A stretch of DNA of 64,000 nucleotides from Alentia gelatinosa. Lineage: Eukaryota > Annelida > Polychaeta > Phyllodocida > Polynoidae. The notes under the pieces were generated by a model. It saw only the letters and a list, made by a program, of their open reading frames with translations, was not told where the DNA came from and searched no databases. Both the position numbers and the translations under genes were made by a program. How positions within the stretch are numbered: position 1 is the first letter of the stretch; every line of letters starts with the position of its first letter. The stretch is taken from NCBI GenBank assembly GCA_950022655.1, contig OX465583.1, positions 67,383,652-67,447,651 of the forward strand, given 5' to 3'. Shown piece after piece: positions 57,901-64,000 of the stretch.

Positions 57901-60900
57901 ATATATATATATGTATTGTAATAGATACTAAATTTACAAATAGATAGGTATATGTATTGTAAAAGATACTAAAACTAGAAATAATAAACATGTATTGTAA
58001 TAGATACTAAAACTAGAAATAAATGTGTATATATGTAGTGTAAAAGATGCTAAAACTAGAAAAAAACTATATATGTATTGTATAAGATACTGAAACTAGA
58101 AATAAATACGCACACTATGAGCATGGTTATTGGGACACAGATCATGAGTAGGATGGTCAGTCGGGGAGACAAGCCAATCGCCGAAAGTGCAGCATAGGCG
58201 AATGCTGGTAACAGCAGAGAGGCTCCGGATCCCGACGAATAAGATGCCAGCACGCTCCTGAGCAGAGAAAGAGATTTATGAAGATTTTAAAGCTTTATCT
58301 CACCCCTGGTATTTTTTCTCCATAGACGCAACATTAATAACATATATCCAATGCCCATGAGATATTTAGGAAAATTATCGAATGGGGTTTATGTCACAAA
58401 TATTTGCCCATTAGTCAATTTGAGATGAATTTAGAAACCTATTCAAGTTTAGGGTCAGAGCTCGATCCCATCTTGTTTGTGAATTAGTACGCGATTCAAA
58501 CTATAGTATACATACGGTTTCTTAGGTTTTTATATTTTTTTTATATTTGCATCGTTTATTTCCAAAGTACCATGGTACACAGATTGTAATTAGCATACAT
58601 TTTTCCTTCAGAAGAGCATGGAAGTTGCCTTCCCTGTTTTAACACTGGTATTTTTTCGCCTCTTTTTAATCATCCCTTCTAATTTTGAAAAGGTTACTGG
58701 AGAACTCGACCTGAAATGAACTCGACCCGTAGTTGGCAGAAGAACACGACCCGTTTTGGTGAAATCGATTGGAGAACTCAACCTGATACAGATATTTATG
58801 AGTAAGACTTTTTCATATAGAAGTAAAGGTCTGACTAGTTAGCTTTTAGACAAATAAACTAACGGATATAGAAAATGAGTCTCATTTAGGTGTAGGGTTA
58901 GGGATAGGGATAGGTTAGGTTAGGGTTAGGGATAGGGTTAAGGTTAGGGATAGGGTTAGGGTTAAAGTTAGCGATAGGCTCAGGGGAAGGGTTTTCTGTT
59001 TGTTTCTTTCCTAGAGAAGACCGAATTTGAAGCCAAGATAACATACTTACTATTAATAATATATTAGTGTTTATCCACAGTTGTAATGAGATACTCGAGT
59101 TGGGAATATTTAAAACGGGTCGAGTTCGTCACAGATCGAATTCTCCAGTATTCATTGAAAACTCTATTCACAATGGGTGCAGCATTATTCTGTGTTTATA
59201 AATTGGAGTTTATGTAAGTGTCAATAAAATCTTTTGGAGAGCCCCATTGGTGTATTTGACAATATACTTATTGTACCTACTTGTCAAAGAATGTTGTTAA
59301 ACTGAGAAATGTCAATTCTCCAAAGCCAGATTGAATGCTTGCACAGACAACACCTGGAAAAAGATATTATGAATTGTTATCTTACAAGAGGTTGTTCATT
59401 TGGAATCCTTGAGGAGCCCAAACATAAGCTTGAGGAGGTTCAGGAGATGCAATGGCGGACTTAGCATGCAAACAGTGGCTACGTTTGCATGTTTATCCTA
59501 CCCCTAATATAAAATCCCACAAGCTTAACATTGAGTTTCCGTATGCCACGCTGACTGGCATACGGAGTTTTATATGCCACTAGTGGCATACAGAATTGTT
59601 ATCACGTAATATATCAAAATAGAGGAGACGCAGTAGAATAAAATCAAACCTGATTCGTCTTAATCTTGGCCACCGCATTCCACTCCTGGAGTTTTGGCTC
59701 CGGACTTCACTCGGCTTCGCCTCGTGAAATCACTATGCCAAACTCCAGTCGTGGCATACGGTGGCAAAGATTAAAACTCATCCATTTTACGATAGTATGT
59801 AGGCTTCTGGGATTTATCTGAATGACACCGGAAGCAGTTTATCCTGGATAAATAAACTCTATTGGGGTATCCCATAATTCAGTCTGTTTACAGGATTCGG
59901 TGTTCGCTGTATGGTAATAGACCCTTGATCCATAACCCGCAATTATTGCAGTTTAATGGTTTTTAAAAATCTTCAAATTGGAAATCGGATGCCAGAAATG
60001 GAAATTTCAATTATTTCTACGTATACATTTCAAATTATATTCAGTTTCTCCGATTATAAATCGGAAAATGATTGTTCATCAGAAGACAGGCGGCCGAGGT
60101 GCGGCCAGCCAGTTGGGAGTGGATCCTGTACTTACCAAGTGCGATATTAGGGAGTTTAGTAACCTCTAGAGGGTCTATGTGCGTGTGTATTTCTTACCCC
60201 TGGATTACAAAGTCCCCATTGAAAATGCATGAGGCCCAGTGAACCAATACCCATTGTTTGATAGTGGCAGTAAACCACACCCATGGTTTACGACTTCCAA
60301 AAGTACAAAGTTCATTGATTATATAGACAATAATCAATGGTTTTGTGGACACGTGGCCGTAAACCACGAGAGTTTGACGCGTAGTAATACACAAGGGCCA
60401 GTAAGTGTTACAGCGTCAAACTCTCATGGTTTACATAGCTTACAAATGCGGGTAGGTAGCGCTGTGCCCCTGTGTCTACTAGATATAACACTAGTGCTCC
60501 CATCTGGTCTCATGAAAACATAGCAGTTTCCCATAGACACTTATAGTTAAGCACTTACATTTTTAGATGGCCTTCCAATAGAAGTTAACATGTTGACATG
60601 CCAATTATTTGCATTTACTCTTTTCTGATATATGGAACTTATATCATTTGCAAAAATCAATAGAATATAGAAATTACCCAACTATCAGCATTTGCCTTAA
60701 ACCACACCAGAGCTAACGGGCATAGCAAGCGTTTGGTCTGGTGGTTAGTATAAGGTATGAGTAGCCAGGAACCATGGCCTATGTCTCCACATATTAGGTC
60801 AGGTAACGCCCACCATGTTTCTGGAGCATCATGGGTAACAGCCACCATTGTTCTGGTTCACTGTGGGTGTGGTTGCATCCAGCTAGTACCTGACTAATAC

Positions 60901-63900
60901 TTGTTGCATTTTACGCTAGTTCACCCGCTAGAAGGGGTGGTAAAATCTATCAGTTTTTAGAGAGATATTCCAATATATTATCTTTTATCTTTTGAAAGGT
61001 TGCCATTATTTTATTTTTTATCCTCTTTCATGATAAGTAAGTACAAATAAGGTATTTAGGGAATCTCGTGAGGGAGAGAGGTCGTGCTGTTTTTCCTTGC
61101 CACTGCAAATCGGCAGGGTACCAGTGAAAGTTCAAGGTCGATCACACATTGCTCTTGCAGGACGTTACCTCTCCAATTGTTCATTGTTGCAGGGAACCAG
61201 TCTAAATCTATGATTTTTGTTTGTTTGTTTGGTTTGATGTAACATCCAGTCAACCATAAGTCCTTACCAGACTTTCTCAAGGTTCTTTTACACCATGAGG
61301 GTGGTGATCGAATCTATGTGATGAATTCAGGTAGAAATCTCACCCCTATACATTTACTGAGGTGAGAGTTATTTAAATTCCCTCACCACATACACATGGC
61401 ATGAGCAGGATTGGCCTTTGATATAGCAGTAAATCTACCACTGGCGGGGTGGGACTCGAACCCACAAAATCCTACAACCTTGGGGTTACAAGTCCAGTGC
61501 CCTAACAACTGAGCTAACTCCCCATCCCCCGAAAGTTATGAGCTGCCGATGGTGGCGGCAGTGTAGTTGTTGTGAAACGACCCAACAGGTGGCATCACTC
61601 CTTTTATACCTTTATCAGAGCGTGCTTCCATGCCCTATATGTTGACTAAAGGTTAGAGTGGCCACATATAGAATTCCAGGCACTGCAAAGACACTATCCC
61701 TTCACTATCTGTGTGCTACTCACTGTGCTACTGGCAATGGAGCAGGGTGCCATTGTCTCAGAGTATTAGAAGCATACCCAGCTGATCATGACCAATCACC
61801 CTAGACCCCTAAAATACCACTCAAGACCCACTGGAGCTGGATCCATCTTAGGCAGTTGCAGAAATGGCAAGTTTACTGGGTGCACGTTATAATTACATGC
61901 CCATTTAGCAATGAAGGATATGCTATTTACTCCTAGTAATACGGTATATGCAATGTATTTCCTTTATATAGTTGAACCGAATTACTCTCATCAATTTTCG
62001 GATTTAATAGATCCAAATGAAAAGACTGTGACCATTACATGTGCAAAAATAAAAGAATGTATTAGGCAACGAATGTTTTGTTAATGTAATACACCTACCG
62101 AATAGAGTTCCCCATAATGAATGTGAGCCTGCTATAATGGGAAAGCTGATGAGTCCAAAGAAGAAAATGATTGCGAAACGAAACCTGAAAAATACAAGTC
62201 ATAGATATATGTCTTGACTGTCAACCTTTTCCCACAGTTTATAAATGTATCAAGAAGAATGCAAGCGTGGAATATGGCCTTTGTAACCATTTGTTTGTAT
62301 TAATATATAACAATCAAAAGAAATTATTGGAATTAAGATATGAAGATATTATATTATTTCCAATTCATCCTTTTTCATCCATTTTTCGCCTACCATGACG
62401 TTGCTTTTATATATGGCAGATATCATAAAGGGGCTTTTTGCTACTTTTCCATTTTCATGACAAAACAGTTTATTTTGACTTCTACAATGTGTACAACGAA
62501 AGTTATGGTATAACAATGACTATAAATGAATTATCTATTCAACTAAACTGGGTTTAGATTTTGCTTCCACATGGAATTCTTCAGAATCTTCACTCATTTT
62601 TTAGAAGTCAAACATTTTACCAAACTTTAAACTTGATTTCTGGGAAAGTACATCGAAAATGAAAACAGATATATCCTCCAAATAAATCAATGTTAAGCCT
62701 ATGGGATTTTATATTAGGGGTAGCATAAAGTTCTGAACTTCATAGGCAACAGAGACATACAGATATAACAATAGAGAGATATAACAATGTGTAATAAATA
62801 GCATACCAATAGGAAAACTTATTTATGAAGAACGGGCAAATAGCTTTGCAGAGAAGTGTTGGGATTATTGCGACTAGAAGCACTCCCTGAAAAGAAAATA
62901 CAGAAAAAAATTTGAATTACACGTTAATATATTTCTCTTATGAAAGTGAAAATCGTATGTCTAGGCTTGTGTATGAAAATATACATGTTCCGTAGTGTTG
63001 ATATATTTCTTGTTCCTTAGTTGAGAATATTCAAGGTATGTCGTGAGGATTTACCAAAGATGTTTAAGTGATCCAGATTGTAAATTTAACGTTGTGTCCA
63101 GTTTCTCCAATATGAATAGGTAAAATAGTCCAATTTGCGTTTACTTGATTTGGAGAGGAAATATATTGAAAAAACAATATTATAAGGATATTGATCTTTT
63201 AATCAAAATTTAATACGGTAACCCCCGACCCCCGATTTTCAAGTTAGCTATCTGTTCTACAACGCTTAGAGATCTTCATATTTAATTTTTAGGAAATTTA
63301 CGTTGGTTTTATTTTTCAAGCCAAAGTGTCCGAAGTTCATGTTGTAATTTCATCAAACAAGGAGAAGCCGAGTGGAACTGCATATTGTAACCCTATAAGT
63401 GACGAGAGACAACATTAAAAATCCCCCCCTACCCCACCCAACCTTCAAAGTTCTGGGGATTAAAGAAAGGCATCAAAGGCATATCCTACATAATTATATA
63501 CCGGTGGCTGGATGAACTATGAACTATTCAACCCGCTCCTTAAATGGATTAATTGTCCGATATGCCATTCACATGCACAAAACAGCCGTACAGATTATGC
63601 CGTACTGTGCCAGTATAATTTGCGCAATTTTGGTAACAGAGGTGTTTTTATGAACAGTTTAAAAACAAAAGGCCTAGCAATAAACTAATCAGATGAGTAA
63701 AATATTGCGTCATAACCTGTATATTTTCTTTTAGCACATGCATTCAAATTCTATGCTTTTTAAAAGTTCTACCACTGTGCAATATGATTTAGTTATGATA
63801 CACTGAGCATAGGTTAGTACATATAGGACTGACATGCACGGGTGTATAATAAATCCACGAATCTCTAGACCAGTAGGTAGTAAGAAGACATTGATACAAA

Positions 63901-63964
63901 CCCCAGTGCTGATCTGGTTGCATTGAGAAATGAGATTTCCGGTGCGGTTTTCTGGAAGGTCTAC
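48874..63964 (-). CDS. CLN3: CLN3 / battenin, lysosomal membrane protein (3' portion, 12 exons)
   Basis: Multi-exon gene on the minus strand. Exons in transcript order: 63902-63964, 62807-62886, 62099-62184, 59281-59353, 58114-58257, 57439-57569, 57130-57176, 56536-56604, 52679-52734, 51713-51806, 50432-50572, 48874-48990. All junctions are GT-AG and in phase: 1,101 nt, 366 codons plus TAG. Human CLN3 is 438 residues, so about 70-85 N-terminal codons lie outside the window. Seen: multiple hydrophobic helices; motifs ATSVGDSIGI, FYEGLLGGAIYANAF, QQYRWYQMLYQ, VVYFMEFFINQGL, GLSPRLTILL. Residues equivalent to human E295, R334 and D416 (Batten disease positions) are kept. Known family role: multipass lysosomal/endosomal membrane protein needed for clearance of glycerophosphodiesters; loss causes juvenile neuronal ceroid lipofuscinosis. 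The C-terminus ends CTL, so the CaaX prenylation box of mammalian CLN3 is absent. Identification is by recalled motif similarity, with no database search. Confidence 0.95.
49668..49812. mobile_element. MITE family S fragment (CLN3 intron)
   Basis: GGGACCCGTTTCACTAGCTC and GTTGGTGCCACTGTT match parts of 22749-23057. A family M end (CCCGGCGTTTACACTA) follows at 49817. Confidence 0.6.
49845..49925. repeat. Foldback fragment with one arm only (CLN3 intron)
   Basis: ACTGCCCACGGCCAAGGCCT, then TTCCAAGTCTTACCTCGC, then CTAACCGGAACATAGTTTCC. Right side of the 32855-32955 hairpin with the left arm missing, as at 36290-36400. Confidence 0.75.
50002..50424. mobile_element. pogo/Tigger-like MITE family T, copy at a CLN3 splice donor
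   Basis: TA at 50000-50001 and 50425-50426. Ends CAGTAGAACCCCG ... CGTTTTACTG. The interior carries repeated GTAAGCGGACACC units and CTCGGAACGGAAAC. The right TA is at intron positions +6/+7 after the CLN3 donor GTAAG. Confidence 0.85.
50432..50572 (-). CDS. CLN3: CLN3 exon (last membrane helices, FYEGLLGGAIYANAFYTI)
   Basis: 141 nt, phase 0 at both ends. Acceptor TTTTATTACAG, donor GAAGAG|GTAAGTA. It encodes TLNMVLFLLQIFYKFLPSVW and the block GLSFYEGLLGGAIYANAF, nearly identical to human FEGLLGGAAYVNTF. A TA-flanked transposon starts immediately after the donor (see 50002-50424). Confidence 0.96.
51124..51650. repeat. Minisatellite family R, ~7 units of 73 bp (CLN3 intron)
   Basis: Units of CTCCCTATGTGTTTTCTATG...TTTGTATTAGGTGGATATAT...TGCTCTGGGTATGGTGATA with scattered substitutions. 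Largest of three R arrays in the window. Confidence 0.92.
51713..51806 (-). CDS. CLN3: CLN3 exon (YQMLYQLGVFISRSSL)
   Basis: 94 nt, phase 2 in and phase 0 out. Acceptor CTTCATCTTATAG, donor CTTCAG|GTTTGT. It corresponds to human YQMLYQAGVFASRSSLRCC. The arginine matching human R334 is kept. A 73-bp minisatellite ends about 60 bp from this exon in the downstream intron. Confidence 0.95.
51890..52195. mobile_element. Foldback element (CLN3 intron)
   Basis: Arms AACAAGTTTTGGTCAAAG and CTTTGACCAAAACGAGTT. The centre is GAACAAGGCGACAGCCGAGA (51956-51975). The outer end is AATGTTAAGCCTTTGGAC...CCAGGGGTGAGATAATA. Confidence 0.85.
52200..52442. mobile_element. Foldback element family Z, copy 1 (CLN3 intron)
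   Basis: GAGTGCTTGG...GAGTTTGGAGCATGC, centre GAACGAGGCGATAGCCAAGT (52254-52273), end GTTAAGCCTGTGG...TTCCAGGCTAAGATAAAA. Confidence 0.85.
52679..52734 (-). CDS. CLN3: CLN3 micro-exon (56 nt)
   Basis: 56 nt, phase 0 in and phase 2 out. Acceptor CTTTAAG, donor AGATG|GTAAGT. It encodes DELVYFEDSSVPVDQQYRW, equivalent to human FELLFF...SHAQQYRW. It is flanked in the two adjoining introns by same-orientation foldback elements (52200-52442 and 52925-53205). Confidence 0.93.
52925..53205. mobile_element. Foldback element family Z, copy 2 (CLN3 intron)
   Basis: Same orientation and plan as 52200-52442: GAGTGCTTGGTAGG, centre GAACGAGGCGATAGCCGAGT (52988-53007), end AATGTTAAGCCTATGAC...CTAGGCTAAGATAATA. 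Confidence 0.85.
54204..54751 (+). CDS. MADF/Myb-SANT-like gene exon, antisense in a CLN3 intron; apparent frameshift
   Basis: An ATG in fair context (CACGATGCC) opens a frame starting MPPKRTTTAA, with a serine/threonine-rich part and then an acidic tract (DDQEEQEDGDKEEEDDED). That frame stops at 54620-54622. In the next frame, 54553-54751 reads NTEEPATEEYL and then CHLWEAHRYLYELGQPLYHD and ARKSAIRRMAQELGLDG. This is the first two helices of a MADF domain. A splice donor G|GTGAGT follows at 54752. The two frames join by one missing base near 54553-54600, so this is either a sequence error or an inactivating deletion. The later W and LR positions of MADF should lie in a downstream exon that I could not place. 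MADF/Myb proteins occur in host transcription regulators and as the second protein of PIF/Harbinger transposons; the intronic antisense position favours a mobile origin. Function unproven. Confidence 0.45.
55200..56530. other. CLN3 intron sequence, nothing recognised
   Basis: ATGTGATCATGTGATCA repeats near 55313-55335. Otherwise no repeat shared with the rest of the window and no supported coding exon. Confidence 0.5.
56536..56604 (-). CDS. CLN3: CLN3 exon (FLRRFILPLMVVYFMEFFIN)
   Basis: 69 nt, phase 0 at both ends. Acceptor ATTCCTTGAAG, donor GGATTG|GTGAGC. It corresponds to human VPLVVVYFAEYFINQGL. The glutamate matching the human E295 disease position is present in YFMEFF. Confidence 0.95.
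56690..57040. mobile_element. Foldback element, two hairpins (CLN3 intron)
   Basis: Hairpin 1: CATTTTGTTGGCTCCGTAAT ... GGAGACAACAAAATG, with centre CACGAGTCGAAGATGGAGTG (56741-56760). Hairpin 2: GAGTTGTCTTCCTGG...GTGGAAGACAATG, with centre CACGAGGTCTAGATCTGAGT. The end TATATGAGGGGTAGGATTAA is the shared outer module. Relative of 32690-32860. Confidence 0.75.
57130..57176 (-). CDS. CLN3: CLN3 exon (47 nt)
   Basis: 47 nt, phase 1 in and phase 0 out. Acceptor TTGCAG, donor TTTTT|GTAAGT. It encodes ERVWFEFKSRLKMIF, aligned with human LRERWTVFKGLL, leading into a membrane helix. Confidence 0.9.
57439..57569 (-). CDS. CLN3: CLN3 exon, cytosolic loop with acidic/dileucine-type sorting region
   Basis: 131 nt, phase 2 in and phase 1 out. 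Acceptor GATGTTTTCAG, donor AAAT|GTAAGT. It starts with the end of a helix (YSVVIVMPP), followed by a hydrophilic loop containing NQSNEEKPDQSTRLLAKEMS. Acidic residues before a leucine pair resemble the lysosomal sorting signal of mammalian CLN3 (acidic patch followed by LI). A sorting role is inferred. Confidence 0.93.
57735..58112. repeat. Intronic minisatellite (~42-bp unit) abutting a CLN3 splice donor
   Basis: About nine degenerate units of AGATACTAAAACTAGAAATA followed by ATGTGTATATATGTATTGTA. The last unit reads GATACTGAAACTAGAAATAA then ATACGCAC, in which GTGCGT (minus strand) is the donor of exon 58114-58257. Confidence 0.9.
58114..58257 (-). CDS. CLN3: CLN3 exon (SSGSGASLLLPAFAYAALS ... 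GLSPRLTILL)
   Basis: 144 nt, phase 2 in and phase 2 out. Acceptor TTCTCTGCTCAG. The donor is AGT|GTGCGT, chosen because only it keeps phase with the next exon. The exon matches the human segment SSGTG...GLSPQQTLL. The donor lies inside the last unit of an intronic minisatellite (57735-58112). Confidence 0.93.
58290..58400. repeat. Single diverged unit of the 30081-30435 repeat
   Basis: TTTATCTCACCCCTGGTATT, CTCCATAGACGCAACATT and ATATATCCAATGCCCATGAG match the tandem units. Confidence 0.75.
58893..58985 (+). repeat. Interstitial telomere-like (TTAGGG)n tract, degenerate
   Basis: GTTAGGGATAGGG and GGTTAGGGTTAGGG units with scattered changes, in the CLN3 intron between exons 58257 and 59281. 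Confidence 0.85.
59281..59353 (-). CDS. CLN3: CLN3 exon (GVVCASIQSGFGELTFLSL)
   Basis: 73 nt, phase 1 in and phase 2 out. Acceptor TTTTTCCAG, donor CAA|GTAGGT. It encodes GVVCASIQSGFGELTFLSL and then TTFFDK. This is one of the best conserved CLN3 blocks (human GVVFASISSGLGEVTFLSL). Confidence 0.95.
59488..59795. mobile_element. Foldback MITE family C, copy 3 (CLN3 intron)
   Basis: The end TTTATCCTACCCCTAATATA, then CCCACAAGCTTAACATTGAG. Short inverted GTATGCCACGCTGACTGGCA and TGCCACTAGTGGCATA. Long hairpin CTTAATCTTGGCCACCGC...GGTGGCAAAGATTAAAA with the consensus centre CACTCGGCTTCGCCTCGTG (59708-59726). Confidence 0.88.
60195..60437. mobile_element. Foldback MITE family D, copy (CLN3 intron)
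   Basis: ACCCATTGTTTGATAGTGG, GACAATAATCAATGGTTTTG, then hairpin CGTAAACCACGAGAGTTTGA ... TCAAACTCTCATGGTTTACA. Related to 26140-26580. Confidence 0.75.
60730..61205. mobile_element. MITE family J, copy (CLN3 intron)
   Basis: ATTAGGTCAGGTAACGCCCA ... GTGAAAGTTCAAGGTCG ... GCAGGGAACCAGTCTA. The SINE follows directly. Confidence 0.7.
61212..61524 (-). mobile_element. tRNA-derived SINE with (AAAC)n tail
   Basis: Minus strand. The head, 61524 to 61441, is tRNA-like, the body is about 200 bp, and the tail at 61212-61240 is (AAAC)n (GTTTGTTTGTTT on plus). The head has an A box (TTAGCTCAGTTGTTAGG) and a perfect B box (GGTTCGAGTCC at 61452-61462). The anticodon loop CTTGTAA would read Thr (TGT), but the anticodon stem has several mismatches and the variable region is too long for a working tRNA. 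A pol III-transcribed retroposon is the best reading. No clear target duplication was found. It lies in the CLN3 intron between 59353 and 62099. Confidence 0.8.
61452..61462 (-). promoter_or_regulatory. Pol III B box of the SINE
   Basis: GGTTCGAGTCC on the minus strand, an exact match to the consensus internal promoter B box. The A box lies about 45-55 nt upstream, as expected for tRNA-type promoters. Confidence 0.8.
62099..62184 (-). CDS. CLN3: CLN3 exon (membrane helix)
   Basis: 86 nt, phase 2 in and phase 1 out. Acceptor TTTTTCAG, donor TTCG|GTAGGT. It encodes FRFAIIFFFGLISFPIIAG and then SHSLWGTLFG, which matches the human helix ending AFSHSVGTSLCG. Confidence 0.93.
62690..62732. repeat. 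Solo foldback end module
   Basis: AATGTTAAGCCTATGGGA, then TTTATATTAGGGGTAGCATAAA with no hairpin beside it. Lies in the CLN3 intron between exons 62184 and 62807. Confidence 0.75.
62807..62886 (-). CDS. CLN3: CLN3 exon (membrane helix, GVLLVAIIPTLL)
   Basis: 80 nt, phase 0 in and phase 2 out. Acceptor TTTTCTTTTCAG, donor TG|GTATGC. It encodes GVLLVAIIPTLLCKAICPFF and then INKFSY(W), aligned with human AVLLADILPTLVIK followed by the LLPYSP region. Confidence 0.92.
62890..63895. other. CLN3 intron, nothing recognised apart from a solo family Y end
   Basis: AATTATATACCGGTGGCTGG at 63490-63509 is a family Y left end. The rest is AT-rich single-copy-looking sequence. Confidence 0.5.
63902..63964 (-). 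CDS. CLN3: CLN3 exon, luminal loop with N-glycosylation sequon (first exon visible)
   Basis: The acceptor is a good polypyrimidine tract ending GTTCAAG, and the donor is GGG|GTTTGTA. It has 21 codons, phase 0 at both ends. It encodes VDLPENRTGNLIS followed by QCNQISTG, which corresponds to the human loop ending DCNSVSTA just before a membrane helix. The NRT sequon matches a luminal, glycosylated loop. The donor is weak (GTTTGT), so this boundary is the least certain in the gene. An open frame continues to the window edge, but the pyrimidine tract favours the acceptor given here. Confidence 0.8.
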
Positions 63965-64000
63965 CTTGAACGACAAAAGAAGAGATTCATTATTCAGCAT

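Noticed and set aside
60100..60170. CLN3 exon ending at a GTAAGTAC donor-like motif (minus strand, 60135)
   Set aside because: The upstream frame does not resemble CLN3, and neighbouring exons already join in phase without it.
61441..61524. Functional tRNA-Thr gene
   Set aside because: Anticodon stem mismatches, an overlong variable region and an (AAAC)n-tailed body indicate a SINE.

Overview
The window is metazoan genomic DNA, most likely from a marine invertebrate. It has short exons with GT-AG introns, tRNA-derived SINE structure, TTAGGG-like interstitial repeats and very dense small non-autonomous DNA transposons (MITEs). Amphioxus (Branchiostoma) is my best guess for the organism from intron density and MITE load, but I cannot confirm it from sequence alone.

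Only one host gene is firmly recognisable: the 3' three-quarters of CLN3 (battenin) on the minus strand. I placed twelve coding exons between 63,964 and 48,874. All splice phases agree, giving 366 codons plus a stop. The N-terminal exons lie beyond the right edge of the window. Conserved stretches include FINQGL, QQYRWYQ, EGLLGGA and GLSP. A poly(A) signal follows about 40 bases after the stop codon.

Positions 1-48,800 show no convincing host gene. They are a mosaic of transposon families, many nested: TTAA-flanked piggyBac-like MITEs (8,636-8,978; probably 40,503-40,806); 9-bp-TSD Mutator-like MITEs (1,317-1,894; 7,301-7,891; 19,301-19,855); Harbinger-like MITEs with TAA/TTA TSDs (27,839-28,120; 33,500-33,919; 38,344-38,690; 48,051-48,342); TA-flanked elements, including a pogo/Tigger-like family (16,879-17,361; 50,002-50,424); a 1.76-kb nested palindrome (5,421-7,182); dispersed minisatellites; and a 5'-truncated LINE reverse-transcriptase fragment (45,525-45,956).

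The most unusual signal is a large group of foldback elements. Their long hairpin arms differ from element to element, but their centre is nearly the same (consensus CACGAGGCGAAGCCGAGTG, or GGCGATAGCC variants). Many also share an outer end that reads roughly TTATCYYACCCC, then TATA, then CCATAGGCTTAACATT. The centre contains GCGAAGC, a heptamer known as an exceptionally stable DNA minihairpin. Paired copies with and without one arm suggest that arms are lost precisely at this loop.

Inside CLN3 the introns have been colonised as well. A Tigger-like element starts at base +8 of one intron, directly after its splice donor. A minisatellite runs up to another donor. Two same-orientation foldback copies flank a 56-bp exon. 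A plus-strand MADF-domain gene fragment, possibly transposon-derived, lies antisense in the largest intron.
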